64,000 bases of DNA from JAXLQL01 sp046331625 (GTDB taxonomy: Bacteria > Acidobacteriota > Terriglobia > Bryobacterales > Bryobacteraceae), in contig JAXLQL010000023.1 of NCBI GenBank assembly GCA_046331625.1, positions 1-64,000 of the forward strand, given 5' to 3'. Under the pieces are notes generated by a model that saw only the letters and a program-made list of their open reading frames with translations, was not told the origin of the DNA and made no database searches. Positions 7,909-15,568 of the stretch are shown in pieces. Position 1 is the stretch's first letter, and each line of letters begins with the position of its first letter. The position numbers and the translations under genes were made by a program.

Positions 7909-8382
7909 ATGAAGACCAACGCGATTCGCCAACTCGATAAGCTCGGAATCCACTACGAACTGCGCGAGTACGAAGTGGATCCGAATGACCTTGCCGCCGA
8001 AACGGTGGCCGCCAAGGTAGGCATGCCGCCGGAGCAGGTGTTCAAGACTCTGGTGGCGCGCGGCGATCGTAATGGAGTGTGCCTTGCGGTGATCCCCGGC
8101 AACTCGCTGCTGGACCTCAAGGCGCTCGCACAGGCCACGGGCGACCGCAAGGTGGACACCGTGCCGCTGGCCGAGGTGCAGAACCTCACCGGATACATCC
8201 GCGGAGGCGTCACGGCGCTGGCGTGCAAGAAAGACTATCCGGTGTGGGTGGACGAGACCGCGCAACTGTGGGACGTGATTTCGATCTCCGGCGGTCAGCG
8301 CGGCTTGCAGATACTGCTGGCGCCCGATGACTACCTGCGCGCGGTGAATGCCGCCTACGCGGCCATCGCCAAAGACAAATGA
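7909..8382 (+). CDS. ybaK: Cys-tRNA(Pro) deacylase, YbaK/EbsC family
   Basis: A 157-residue single-domain aminoacyl-tRNA editing protein. The conserved lysine region VFKTLVAR, LAVIPGNSLLDLKALA, the GYIRGGVTALACKK loop and the C-terminal ISISGGQRGLQILL stretch all fit YbaK. It hydrolyses Cys mischarged on tRNA-Pro in trans with prolyl-tRNA synthetase. The gene starts 1 base after the stop of the selenoprotein and overlaps the methyltransferase start by ATGA. Its place next to a selenoprotein is curious, because selenocysteine is also an error-prone small amino acid, but I see no direct evidence of a link. Confidence 0.92.
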   Translation: MKTNAIRQLDKLGIHYELREYEVDPNDLAAETVAAKVGMPPEQVFKTLVARGDRNGVCLAVIPGNSLLDLKALAQATGDRKVDTVPLAEVQNLTGYIRGGVTALACKKDYPVWVDETAQLWDVISISGGQRGLQILLAPDDYLRAVNAAYAAIAKDK

Positions 8383-9044
8383 GCTTGCAGTCAATGGAGC
8401 GCGCCTACGCGCAGCGCGGCAGCCGGCTGAGGCGTTGGCTCGCGCCGCCAGCGCCACTGATCCACAATCCGCGCGAGATGATCGATGCTCCGCTGGGACG
8501 GTGGAATCTCTACATCGGCGGCGCGGACCGGCGCGTGGATGGCTACGTCAATCTCGATATTCTGGCGGTGCCGGGAGTGGATGTGGTGGCCGACGCGCAC
8601 CGGCTTCCCTTCCCCGCGGACCTGTTCCAGCGTGTGGAATGCGACGCGGTGCTCGAACATGTAGTAAATCCGGCCCTGGTGATGAGCGAGATCCAGCGTG
8701 TGCTTGCTCCGGGCGGATACGCGCATCTGGTGACGCCATTCTGCCACCCGTTCCACGAGTACCCGGCTGATTATCGGCGCTTCTCGCTCGACGGGCTCGA
8801 GCAACTGGCCGGCGATCTCGAGGTGGTGGCCAAGGGTTGGCGTACGGGTCCCACGGCGACGCTGCTCGTGTTTACGATCGAGTATTGGAAAATGCTGCTG
8901 CCGTGGCGATGGTGGCGTGTGATGGTCCACGGCGTGGCGGGGTGGCTGTTGTTCCCGCTGCGCTATTTGGATCTGATTTTCTTCGGCCGCCGGGATGTGG
9001 GGCGTTTGGGCAACCACTGCTACGTCTGGTTGCGCAAGCGCTAG
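8379..9044 (+). CDS. Class I SAM-dependent methyltransferase
   Basis: A 221-residue protein of the Methyltransf_11 type. The SAM region reads YIGGADRRVDGYVNLDI, with the acidic Asp at the end of strand 2, then VVADAHRLPFPADLFQRVECD, HVVNPALVMSEIQRVLAPGG and HLVTPFCHPFHEYPADYRRF. The C-terminal 60 residues are rich in Trp/Leu (YWKMLLPWRWWRVMVHGVAGWLL) and may dock on or enter the membrane. Such enzymes often modify lipids, quinones or glycans; the substrate cannot be read. Last gene of the plus-strand operon, coupled to ybaK by a 4-base overlap, and convergent with the gene ending at 9047. Confidence 0.85.
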   Translation: MSLQSMERAYAQRGSRLRRWLAPPAPLIHNPREMIDAPLGRWNLYIGGADRRVDGYVNLDILAVPGVDVVADAHRLPFPADLFQRVECDAVLEHVVNPALVMSEIQRVLAPGGYAHLVTPFCHPFHEYPADYRRFSLDGLEQLAGDLEVVAKGWRTGPTATLLVFTIEYWKMLLPWRWWRVMVHGVAGWLLFPLRYLDLIFFGRRDVGRLGNHCYVWLRKR

Positions 9045-9046
9045 CG

Positions 9047-9607
9047 TTACTCGAACAACGGCGCTGCAGCGGCAGCCGCGACGCGAGCGGATTTGGCACG
9101 CTCTCGCCGCGGCTGCTCCAACACCAAGGCCCACTGCGCGGGCGTGAATCGCTCTCTCCACTCGGTCATCCGGAGAAGCGAGTTGCCCGCGCGCAGGCCC
9201 AAGTGATCTCGTGCGCTGGACCAAGCCCAGGTCTCAGCGCGGTCCACGATCCGCTCGCGGACCGGCGCCAGCTCCATGTCGCGCAAGGTCCACCAGACTT
9301 CGTCGCCCGAAAGCGGCTGCTGAAAGAAGCTACCGCGCCACGGGACCGACGCCGCCAACTTGCGCGTGCGCAGCCACTCGGTGTGATTCGCGCGGACAAA
9401 CGCGAGCATTCGCGCCACCGCGGCAGCGTCGTCTTCATGCACCAGGAGCCGCGCTTCGGCGCGCAGCAAACAGTAGCCCGCCACGGGGACCATTTCGCGC
9501 GGAGCCGCCTCCCGCAAGATCCCGAGGAAGGCGCGGCGGTCTTCGTCGGAGAAGAACACCTCGGCCGCAGGGCGGGCGTTTTGGCAGATGAGCAGCGCGC
9601 GGTCCAT
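9047..9607 (-). CDS. Degenerate REP-associated tyrosine transposase (RAYT)-like protein
   Basis: A 186-residue protein if ATG 9607 is used; the frame stays open further upstream but overlaps the promoter side of the DinB gene. The pattern FFSDEDRRAFLGILREAA, then VAGYCLLRAEARLLVHED, and a C-terminal AWSSARDHLG follows the Y1/TnpA_REP family order. In active members the middle motif is a His-x-His metal site (NHVHLL type). Here it reads RAEARLLV, so the metal-binding histidines are missing. I infer a domesticated or dead relative of the enzymes that move REP palindromes. Related hairpins occur elsewhere in the window. Confidence 0.6.
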   Translation of the reverse strand: MDRALLICQNARPAAEVFFSDEDRRAFLGILREAAPREMVPVAGYCLLRAEARLLVHEDDAAAVARMLAFVRANHTEWLRTRKLAASVPWRGSFFQQPLSGDEVWWTLRDMELAPVRERIVDRAETWAWSSARDHLGLRAGNSLLRMTEWRERFTPAQWALVLEQPRRERAKSARVAAAAAAPLFE

Positions 9608-9716
9608 TCGTAATAGAAGTGGCTGCTCAGCCTGAAAAATCTCGAGCGAAGTTCGATTGACTCTTGACACGTGGCGAATAAAAGGCGAACATGGAGATCC
9701 GAAAGGAAACCCAACC

Positions 9717-10196
9717 ATGTCCCTTGCCCAACAATGTCTGGCGGAACTCGCCTCGAGCCGCGAATTTTTCAACCGCTCAACCCGAAACCTCACGGAAGCT
9801 CTCTCTGGCTATGCCCCGGCCGACGGTCTGATGACCACGGCCCAACAAGTGGCTCACGTCGCCCAAACCGTCGATTGGTTCATGGAAGGCGCCTTTCGGC
9901 CGGAAGGCTTCGGTATGGACTTCGACGCGATGATGAAGTCTGTCTTCGCCGTTACGTCGCTTGCAGCCGCGCGAGCTTGGTACGAGAAGGCGATCGCGTC
10001 GGCCTCATCGACGCTGGGCGCCAAGTCCGATGCCGAACTGATGACACCGCTGCCAGCGGGCCCGATCATGGGAGGAGCTCCGCGCATGGCGATCATCTCG
10101 GCGCTCGTGGATCACACAGCCCACCACCGCGGCGTTTTGACCATGTATGCGCGGTTGAACGGGATCGTGCCGCCGATGCCTTACATGGATATGTAA
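9717..10196 (+). CDS. DinB family four-helix protein
   Basis: A 159-residue helical protein of the DinB/YfiT-like superfamily, which carries a metal site made from histidines on different helices. Histidines in QQVAHVAQT and in SALVDHTAHHRGVLTMY are in the expected places, and the ARLNGIVPPMPY ending is typical. ATG 9717 is chosen over an upstream in-frame start because AAAGGAAA lies 9-16 bases before it. Members act as metal-dependent thiol transferases, for example with bacillithiol or mycothiol, but many have no known role. It stands alone, convergent with the HEPN gene. Confidence 0.88.
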   Translation: MSLAQQCLAELASSREFFNRSTRNLTEALSGYAPADGLMTTAQQVAHVAQTVDWFMEGAFRPEGFGMDFDAMMKSVFAVTSLAAARAWYEKAIASASSTLGAKSDAELMTPLPAGPIMGGAPRMAIISALVDHTAHHRGVLTMYARLNGIVPPMPYMDM

Positions 10197-10206
10197 TCCG
10201 CGTCAG

Positions 10207-10665
10207 CTAGCGGTTTGCCCCAAACATCGACAGCAGATAGTGGCGGGCCACGTTCTCGGTCTTGACGGAGCGCCATTTCGAAAAAGCGTCCTCGGCGAGT
10301 GCGATCGCATCAGCGACGTCTGTCGAAACGATGTTCCACGAGAGATCGTAGTCCGCCCGATGTCTATCAGCCTGAAGTTGGCGGAAGGCGGTCCTGACGC
10401 TTTCGATCGCGGCTTCCGTCTGGGTAGGGCGCGTTCTGTCCGCCGGCTCCAATCCCGCGTCGCGCATTTTTCGGTGATCGAACATCCGCGCGAGGCGTGC
10501 ACGCTGATCCGCCAACGGCCACTGTGCAACAAAGTCTTCAATCAGGAGGTGGAACAGAGCGTAGTATGCAGTCGAGATCGCGCGGCGTCGACAAGACGTT
10601 CGCTGTTCGGCATCGCCCTTCGCAGCAAGGTGCCGGGCGTCTTCGAGCAGGTCGTCAGCCAACAT
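10207..10665 (-). CDS. HEPN domain protein (possible toxin of a two-gene module)
   Basis: A 152-residue all-helical protein. The N-terminal part MLADDLLEDARHLAA followed by RRAISTAYYALFHLLIEDF is the usual HEPN start, and ADRHRADYDLSW resembles the RxxxxH-type active-site region (R-H-R-A-D-Y here, so not a strict match). HEPN proteins are often RNases in toxin-antitoxin or defence pairs, and others are scaffolds. The gene begins 3 bases after the stop of a 103-codon gene on the same strand, which is the arrangement expected of a two-gene module. No nucleotidyltransferase motif is visible in the partner. Confidence 0.75.
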   Translation of the reverse strand: MLADDLLEDARHLAAKGDAEQRTSCRRRAISTAYYALFHLLIEDFVAQWPLADQRARLARMFDHRKMRDAGLEPADRTRPTQTEAAIESVRTAFRQLQADRHRADYDLSWNIVSTDVADAIALAEDAFSKWRSVKTENVARHYLLSMFGANR

Positions 10666-10668
10666 CTG

Positions 10669-10980
10669 TCAGGCCCAAGCCGGTTCCTGAAGGGCGGCCT
10701 GCTCAGAAGCGCTCCTGAAATTGTGATAAGCAAGAACTCCCATTGCGGTGAAGTCCAGACTTCGAGCCAGCCCCTCGACTACCTGGCGTCGCAAGTCCCG
10801 GATCCGAAATTTGGCGGCATCGTCGGAAAGCACGATGCGGAAGAAGATTGCCCACTGGTCGCTCCAGTCTTTGGCAATCTCGTAACGGATGCGCACCACG
10901 TTCGGCGCAAGGGCGCGCTCGAGTTCGTCGATGGCGGACTCGATTTTCGACTGCTGCGTCACTGCGGCTGGAACGTACAT
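10669..10980 (-). CDS. Small protein paired with the HEPN gene
   Basis: A 103-residue protein of unknown family. Its centre, RIRYEIAKDWSDQWAIFFRIVLSD, suggests beta strands with conserved-looking Trp and acidic residues, and RDLRRQVVEGLARSLDF is probably a helix. MNT-type nucleotidyltransferase partners of HEPN proteins carry GSxxxG and DxD motifs; neither is present. Position just before the HEPN gene, 3 bases apart, suggests an antitoxin or partner subunit. It lies 33 bases downstream of queA and could be cotranscribed with it. Confidence 0.6.
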   Translation of the reverse strand: MYVPAAVTQQSKIESAIDELERALAPNVVRIRYEIAKDWSDQWAIFFRIVLSDDAAKFRIRDLRRQVVEGLARSLDFTAMGVLAYHNFRSASEQAALQEPAWA

Positions 10981-11013
10981 CTCGATTTCAGCGTACCTCT
11001 CAATAGCGTCACG

Positions 11014-12003
11014 CTACAAGATCAACATGCAATCGCCGTAGGAGTAAAAACGATAGCCTTCGGCGATTGCGTGATGATACGCGGCCTGCATCAGATCGGC
11101 GCCACCGAAGGCGCAGACAAGAACGAACAGACTCGATTTGGGGAGATGGAAATTCGTCAGCATCGCACCGGTCCAGCGGAACTGGAATCCCGGCCGGATG
11201 AAGATACTGGTTTCGCCCTGGCTGGCCCGCGGACCTGCACTCTCGAGCGTACGAACCGATGTGGTGCCGACGCACACCAGCCGCTGCGCCGCGCGCATCT
11301 TGGCAGCTTCGGCTTCTTCGATGCGATACCACTCCGAGTGCAGCTTCACCTCATCGAGGTTGTCGGTGTGCAGAGGCTGAAAGGTTCCGAGGCCGACGTG
11401 CAGCGTCACGCGCGCCACGCTTGGACACGCCGCCAGGATCTCCGGAGTGAAGTGCAACCCGGCCGTGGGCGCGGCTACCGAACCGCGGTCGCGCGCGAAC
11501 ACGGTCTGGTAGCGGTCACGATCGGTGACAGTGTCGTCGCGCCGAATGTAGGGAGGCAGCGGCACGTGGCCGAGACGTTCGAGATGCAAGAACAAGTCGC
11601 CTTCGCACTCGAAGCGGACGATGCGTTCGCCGTGTTCGCTGCGTCCGAGCACCTCGGCGGAGAGCCCTTCGCCGAACACGATTCTTTCCCGGCTGCGGAC
11701 CTTCTTGCCGGGGTGAACGAGGCAGAGCCAGGTCTTCGGGTCCTCGCCGGAGGGGCGGACCAGGAAGACCTGGACTCGGCCTTCGAACCCATCGCGATGT
11801 CCGAACAGTCGCGCCGGAAAGACGCGGCTGTCATTGATCACCACGCAATCGCCGGGCGCGAGCAGCGAGGGAAACTGGCGGAATTGGCGGTCTTGCCACG
11901 TGCCCGTTTTCCGATCGACCACGAGCATGCGTGAGGCGGATCTGTCGGCGAGCGGCTCCTGCGCGATGAGCTCGGGCGGAAGCGCGAAGTCGAAACCCTG
12001 CAA
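11014..12003 (-). CDS. queA: tRNA preQ1(34) S-adenosylmethionine ribosyltransferase-isomerase QueA
   Basis: About 329 residues. QueA moves the ribosyl part of SAM onto preQ1 at the tRNA wobble base to give epoxyqueuosine. LPPELIAQEPLADRSASRML at the N-terminus, VINDSRVFPARL, HVGLGTFQPL, SEWYRIEEAEA and TNFHLPKSSLFVLVCAF are family signatures. The frame is open well upstream, but family members begin just before the FDF.LPPELIAQ motif. That places the start at TTG 12003 (reading M-QGFDFALPPEL). This leaves only 17 bases to the TTG start of divergent tsaD. Confidence 0.93.
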   Translation of the reverse strand: MQGFDFALPPELIAQEPLADRSASRMLVVDRKTGTWQDRQFRQFPSLLAPGDCVVINDSRVFPARLFGHRDGFEGRVQVFLVRPSGEDPKTWLCLVHPGKKVRSRERIVFGEGLSAEVLGRSEHGERIVRFECEGDLFLHLERLGHVPLPPYIRRDDTVTDRDRYQTVFARDRGSVAAPTAGLHFTPEILAACPSVARVTLHVGLGTFQPLHTDNLDEVKLHSEWYRIEEAEAAKMRAAQRLVCVGTTSVRTLESAGPRASQGETSIFIRPGFQFRWTGAMLTNFHLPKSSLFVLVCAFGGADLMQAAYHHAIAEGYRFYSYGDCMLIL

Positions 12004-12020
12004 GCAACTAAAATAACAAG

Positions 12021-13103
12021 TTGAACCGAAGCCTTCGGATTCTGGGCATCGAAAGCTCCTGCGACGAGACTGCTGCCGCGGTGGTGGTTGACGGACGCGA
12101 GATCGCTTCGTCTGTTGTGGCTTCGCAGATGGAAACGCACGGCAAGTACGGAGGCGTGGTGCCGGAGCTTGCTTCGCGGGAACATCTTCGGGCGATCGTT
12201 CCGGTGGTCCGCGAGGCGATGGAGAAAGCTGGCTGCCAGTGGAGCGATCTGACGGCCGTAGCGGTGACGGAAGGTCCGGGATTGGTTGGCTCACTGCTGG
12301 TCGGGATCACGTTCGCCAAAGCGATCTGCTTCACGCATCGGCTTCCGCTGGTTGGCATCAACCACGTGGAAGGCCATATCCATGCGGTGGTGATGGAGGC
12401 TCTGATGCAGGGCAATCCCGTGACGTTCCCTGCCCTGGCCCTGGTGGTGAGCGGGGGACACACCCATCTCTTCGAAGTGGCCGAGGGCTTTCGGTATCGG
12501 CTGCTGGGTAAGACGCGCGACGATGCAGCTGGCGAGGCGTTCGACAAAGTAGCGAAGCTGCTCGGGTTCGGTTACCCGGGTGGTCCGGTGGTTGACCGGC
12601 TGGCGCCCTACGGCGATCCAGAAGGCGTTCGCTTCACGATGGCGAAGATGAAGGGCAACCCGCTCGACTTCAGCTTCAGCGGGATCAAAACAGCGGTGTT
12701 GCGTTGGGTGGAGCAGCGCGACATGGGCGCGGAAATCGAAGCTCGACGGCAATTGCTAAAGGCGGGAGTTCGGCCGACTGTGGAAGAGTGGCTCGCCGTG
12801 ACGCCGCAGGCGACGCGCGATGTGCTGGCTTCGTTCCAGGCCACGGTGATCAAGGAACTGCTGAGCCGGGTGCGAGTCGCGATGGAGGAGTCTGCTGCGA
12901 GTTCCGTGATCATTTCGGGCGGAGTTGCTTGCAATACGGGACTGCGCGCAGCGGCGCGGTCTCTGGGGCCGGTGTACTTTCCGACGCCCGCGCTTTCCAC
13001 GGATAATGCCGCGATGATCGCGGCCGCTGCGTTTCCGAAATTGGCGGAGGGTCGCGTGGCGGGCTGGGATCTGCGCGCGAAGGCTAATCTGGCGCTGGCA
13101 TGA
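12021..13103 (+). CDS. tsaD: tRNA N6-threonylcarbamoyladenosine transferase subunit TsaD
   Basis: A 360-residue ASKHA-fold protein that transfers threonylcarbamoyl to A37 of ANN-decoding tRNAs with TsaB/TsaE. LGIESSCDETAAA is the N-terminal signature. The iron ligands H115 and H119 lie in NHVEGHIHAV, and VVSGGHTHL and FSFSGIKTAV follow. A UAA lies four codons upstream in frame, so TTG 12021 is the only reasonable start, with no Shine-Dalgarno in front of it. A TAAAAT hexamer 6 bases upstream would put the transcription start at or near the codon. miaE follows 1 base after the stop. Confidence 0.95.
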   Translation: MNRSLRILGIESSCDETAAAVVVDGREIASSVVASQMETHGKYGGVVPELASREHLRAIVPVVREAMEKAGCQWSDLTAVAVTEGPGLVGSLLVGITFAKAICFTHRLPLVGINHVEGHIHAVVMEALMQGNPVTFPALALVVSGGHTHLFEVAEGFRYRLLGKTRDDAAGEAFDKVAKLLGFGYPGGPVVDRLAPYGDPEGVRFTMAKMKGNPLDFSFSGIKTAVLRWVEQRDMGAEIEARRQLLKAGVRPTVEEWLAVTPQATRDVLASFQATVIKELLSRVRVAMEESAASSVIISGGVACNTGLRAAARSLGPVYFPTPALSTDNAAMIAAAAFPKLAEGRVAGWDLRAKANLALA

Positions 13104-13104
13104 A

Positions 13105-13722
13105 ATGACTCCAACACTCGAAGCACGGCTTGACGCACTCCCGCTGCTGTCGCGGACTCCGCTTGCGTGGGGTCACGCAGCGATGCGCGATCCGGTGGCG
13201 CTGCTGATTGACCAGGCGTTCCTCGAGAAGAAGGCCGCGAACAACGCGCTCGAATTGATGACGCGATGGCCGAACGAATGGGTGCCGGGATGGGTGGACA
13301 CGATGACCGGTGTGGCTCGCGATGAGGCGGCGCACCTGGCGCAGGTGACGCGGTTACTGGCCCGGCGCGGAGGGAAGCTGGAACGTGTCCACAAGAATCC
13401 GTACGCGAATGGGTTGCGGGCGCTGGTGCGCAAGGGCGAAGCGGCTGAAGCAATTGACCGGCTTTTTGTTTCGGCGCTGATCGAGGCGCGGTCTTGCGAG
13501 CGGTTCGCGGTGCTGGCTCGCGTGGTGGAAGACGCGGAATTGGCGAAGTTTTACCGGGCACTCGTGTCGTCGGAACTCGGGCACTACAAGGTGTTCCTGC
13601 GGCTGGCGGGCAAGATCGCGGGCAAGGCTGGGATGGAGCAGAGGTGGAAGCAGATGCTCGAGGCCGAGGCACGAATCTTGGGAGAGCAGGAACCGGGTCC
13701 GCGGATTCATTCGGGGATGTAG
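13105..13722 (+). CDS. miaE: tRNA 2-methylthio-N6-isopentenyl-adenosine(37) hydroxylase MiaE
   Basis: A 205-residue ferritin-like diiron monooxygenase that hydroxylates ms2i6A37 to ms2io6A37. Diiron ligand regions are visible: Glu in FLEKKAANNALELM, GVARDEAAHLAQV with an ExxH motif, Glu in SALIEARSCERF, and SSELGHYKVF with another ExxH. The gene begins 1 base after tsaD, so two enzymes acting at tRNA position 37 form an operon, next to queA which acts at position 34. A function depends on miaA and miaB elsewhere in the genome. A repeat element follows immediately. Confidence 0.93.
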   Translation: MTPTLEARLDALPLLSRTPLAWGHAAMRDPVALLIDQAFLEKKAANNALELMTRWPNEWVPGWVDTMTGVARDEAAHLAQVTRLLARRGGKLERVHKNPYANGLRALVRKGEAAEAIDRLFVSALIEARSCERFAVLARVVEDAELAKFYRALVSSELGHYKVFLRLAGKIAGKAGMEQRWKQMLEAEARILGEQEPGPRIHSGM

Positions 13723-13816
13723 GGCGGGCCTTTGGCCCGCGACGGGACCTGTGGTCCCGTCCTGCCAGCAGCACCAGGGGCCACAGGCCCCTCAGCGGAC
13801 CACAGGTCCGCCCTAC
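13719..13816. repeat. REPIN-like element: four hairpins inside a 9-bp inverted repeat
   Basis: The 98-base element begins GTAGGGCGG (13719-13727) and ends CCGCCCTAC (13808-13816), a perfect 9-base terminal inverted repeat. Inside are four short hairpins, each with a three-base loop: 13724-13740 (GCGGGCC stem), 13742-13760 (ACGGGACC stem), 13776-13792 (AGGGGCC stem) and 13795-13811 (GCGGACC stem). It starts within the miaE stop codon and fills most of the gap before the dehydratase gene. Two inverted palindrome units facing each other is the layout of REPIN elements. It may also end miaE transcription. Confidence 0.75.
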
Positions 13817-13863
13817 AAGGCTGTTGTCAGTAGCTGGCGAACAGCGCGGTACAGTAGAGGGTC

Positions 13864-15561
13864 ATGGCGGAAACGAAGAAGCTGCGTAGCAGCACCTGGT
13901 TCGATTCGCTCGAGTATTATTCCTTCGCCCGGCGCGCCTACGTGCGCTCCGAAGGTCTCACGCGCGAGAGCTTTCATGGCAAACCCGTGATCGGGATCTG
14001 CAATTCCTGGAGCGAACTCAATCACTGCAACATCCATTTGCGAACTGTTGCGGAGGCGGTGAAGCGCGGCGTGTGGCAGGCGGGCGGGGTGCCGTTCGAG
14101 TTCCCCACCATCTCACTGGGCGAAGTGTTCATGAAGCCCACCACGATGCTGTTCCGCAACCTGATGGCGATGGACGTGGAGGAGTCAATCCGCGCCAACC
14201 CGCTCGACGGCGTGGTGCTGTTGTGCGGCTGCGACAAGACCACGCCGGCGCAGTTGATGGGCGCGGCTTCGGCGGACCTGCCTTCGATCTTCGTTACCGG
14301 CGGTCCGATGCTCTCGGGGCAGTATCGCGGCCAGGAGATTGGCTCGGGTACGGACATGCGCAAGCTGTTCGACAACTACCGCTCGGGCCAGATGAGCGAA
14401 GAGGAGTTGTGCGAGTTCGAAGGGTGCGCGGCGCGCAGCCACGGCCACTGCATGGTGATGGGCACGGCGTCCACGATGACAAGCATCGCCGAAGCGCTGG
14501 GCATGACGCTGACCGGATGCGCGTCGATCCCGGCGCCGGATTCACGCCGGCTCGCGATGGCCGAGCAGAGCGGCCGGCGGATTGTCGAAATGGTCCATGA
14601 GGATCTGCGCCCGTCGAAAATCATGACGCGCAAGGCGTTCGAGAACGCGGTGACGGTGGACATGGCGATCGGCGGATCCACCAACGCCGTGGTTCACCTG
14701 ATCGCGATTGCCGGGCGGCTGGGGATCGAGTTGAAGCTCGAGGATTTTCACGACATCTCGAGCCGCACGCCCTACATCGTGAACGTCAAGCCTTCGGGCA
14801 GCTATCTGATGGAGGACTTCTTCTACGGCGGCGGGCTCCCGGCGGTGATGCGCGAACTGTTGCCGTTGCTCAACCGGGACTGCATCACGGTCACGGGCAA
14901 GTCGATCGGCGAAAACGTGGCTGCCGCGGAATGTTTCAATCAAGACGTGATCCGCCCGTTGTCGAAGCCCTTGGCTTCGGAAGGCGGCACGCTCGTGCTC
15001 TACGGGAACTTGGCGCCGCAGGGGGCGGTGATCAAGCACACCGCCGCGTCGCCGCACCTGCTGAAGCATCGCGGCAAGGCCTACGTGTTCGACCAGTACT
15101 ACAAGATGCTCGAAGAGCTGAATCGCGACGATCTGCCTGTGGACGAGAACACGGTTCTGGTGCTGAAGAACGGCGGTCCGCATGGCGGTCCCGGATTCCC
15201 GGAGTGGGGGCACATTCCGATGCCGAAGGTCTTGCTGAAGCGCGGGATCAAAGACATGGTTCGCATCTCGGACGCGCGCATGAGCGGGACGAGTTTCGGG
15301 ACCGTGGTGCTGCACATCGCGCCGGAGTCGGCGATCGGCGGTCCGCTGGCCATCGTGCGAACTGGAGACGAGATCGTGCTCGACGCAGCGGCGCGAAGGA
15401 TCGACGTGAATCTTCCGGACGAAGAGATCGAAGCGCGGCTCGCCGAGTTCGTGCGACCCAAGCCGCACTACGAGCGCGGGTACGGAAAGCTGTTTCTCGA
15501 TCATGTGACGCAAGCTCCGCAAGGCTGCGACTTTGACTTCCTGCACGCCGTGAAGAAATAG
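13864..15561 (+). CDS. IlvD/Edd family sugar-acid dehydratase (L-arabinonate type)
   Basis: A 565-residue Fe-S dehydratase. Predicted [2Fe-2S] ligands are C55 (ELNHCN), C123 (CGCDKTTPAQ) and C196 (GHCMVMGTAST). K125 is the expected carbamylated lysine. The spacing is the same as in the structurally known Rhizobium L-arabinonate dehydratase, shifted by four residues. Automatic annotation often calls these dihydroxy-acid dehydratase (IlvD), but DSLEYYSFARRAYVRSEGL and PHGGPGFPEWG fit the pentonate/hexonate dehydratases better. The substrate is inferred. A GT-C-like membrane protein and a sugar-acid transporter follow, and the transporter would supply a suitable substrate. Confidence 0.85.
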   Translation: MAETKKLRSSTWFDSLEYYSFARRAYVRSEGLTRESFHGKPVIGICNSWSELNHCNIHLRTVAEAVKRGVWQAGGVPFEFPTISLGEVFMKPTTMLFRNLMAMDVEESIRANPLDGVVLLCGCDKTTPAQLMGAASADLPSIFVTGGPMLSGQYRGQEIGSGTDMRKLFDNYRSGQMSEEELCEFEGCAARSHGHCMVMGTASTMTSIAEALGMTLTGCASIPAPDSRRLAMAEQSGRRIVEMVHEDLRPSKIMTRKAFENAVTVDMAIGGSTNAVVHLIAIAGRLGIELKLEDFHDISSRTPYIVNVKPSGSYLMEDFFYGGGLPAVMRELLPLLNRDCITVTGKSIGENVAAAECFNQDVIRPLSKPLASEGGTLVLYGNLAPQGAVIKHTAASPHLLKHRGKAYVFDQYYKMLEELNRDDLPVDENTVLVLKNGGPHGGPGFPEWGHIPMPKVLLKRGIKDMVRISDARMSGTSFGTVVLHIAPESAIGGPLAIVRTGDEIVLDAAARRIDVNLPDEEIEARLAEFVRPKPHYERGYGKLFLDHVTQAPQGCDFDFLHAVKK

Positions 15562-15568
15562 ATATTCG

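Noticed and set aside
10240..11934. Long plus-strand frame of 564 codons opposite HEPN, its partner and queA
   Set aside because: Antisense to well-supported genes, no family motif, and long open antisense frames are expected in GC-rich DNA.
13864..15561. Annotation as dihydroxy-acid dehydratase IlvD of branched-chain synthesis
   Set aside because: Cys/Lys spacing and N-terminal motif fit the sugar-acid dehydratase branch better, and the neighbours are transport and membrane genes rather than ilv/leu genes.
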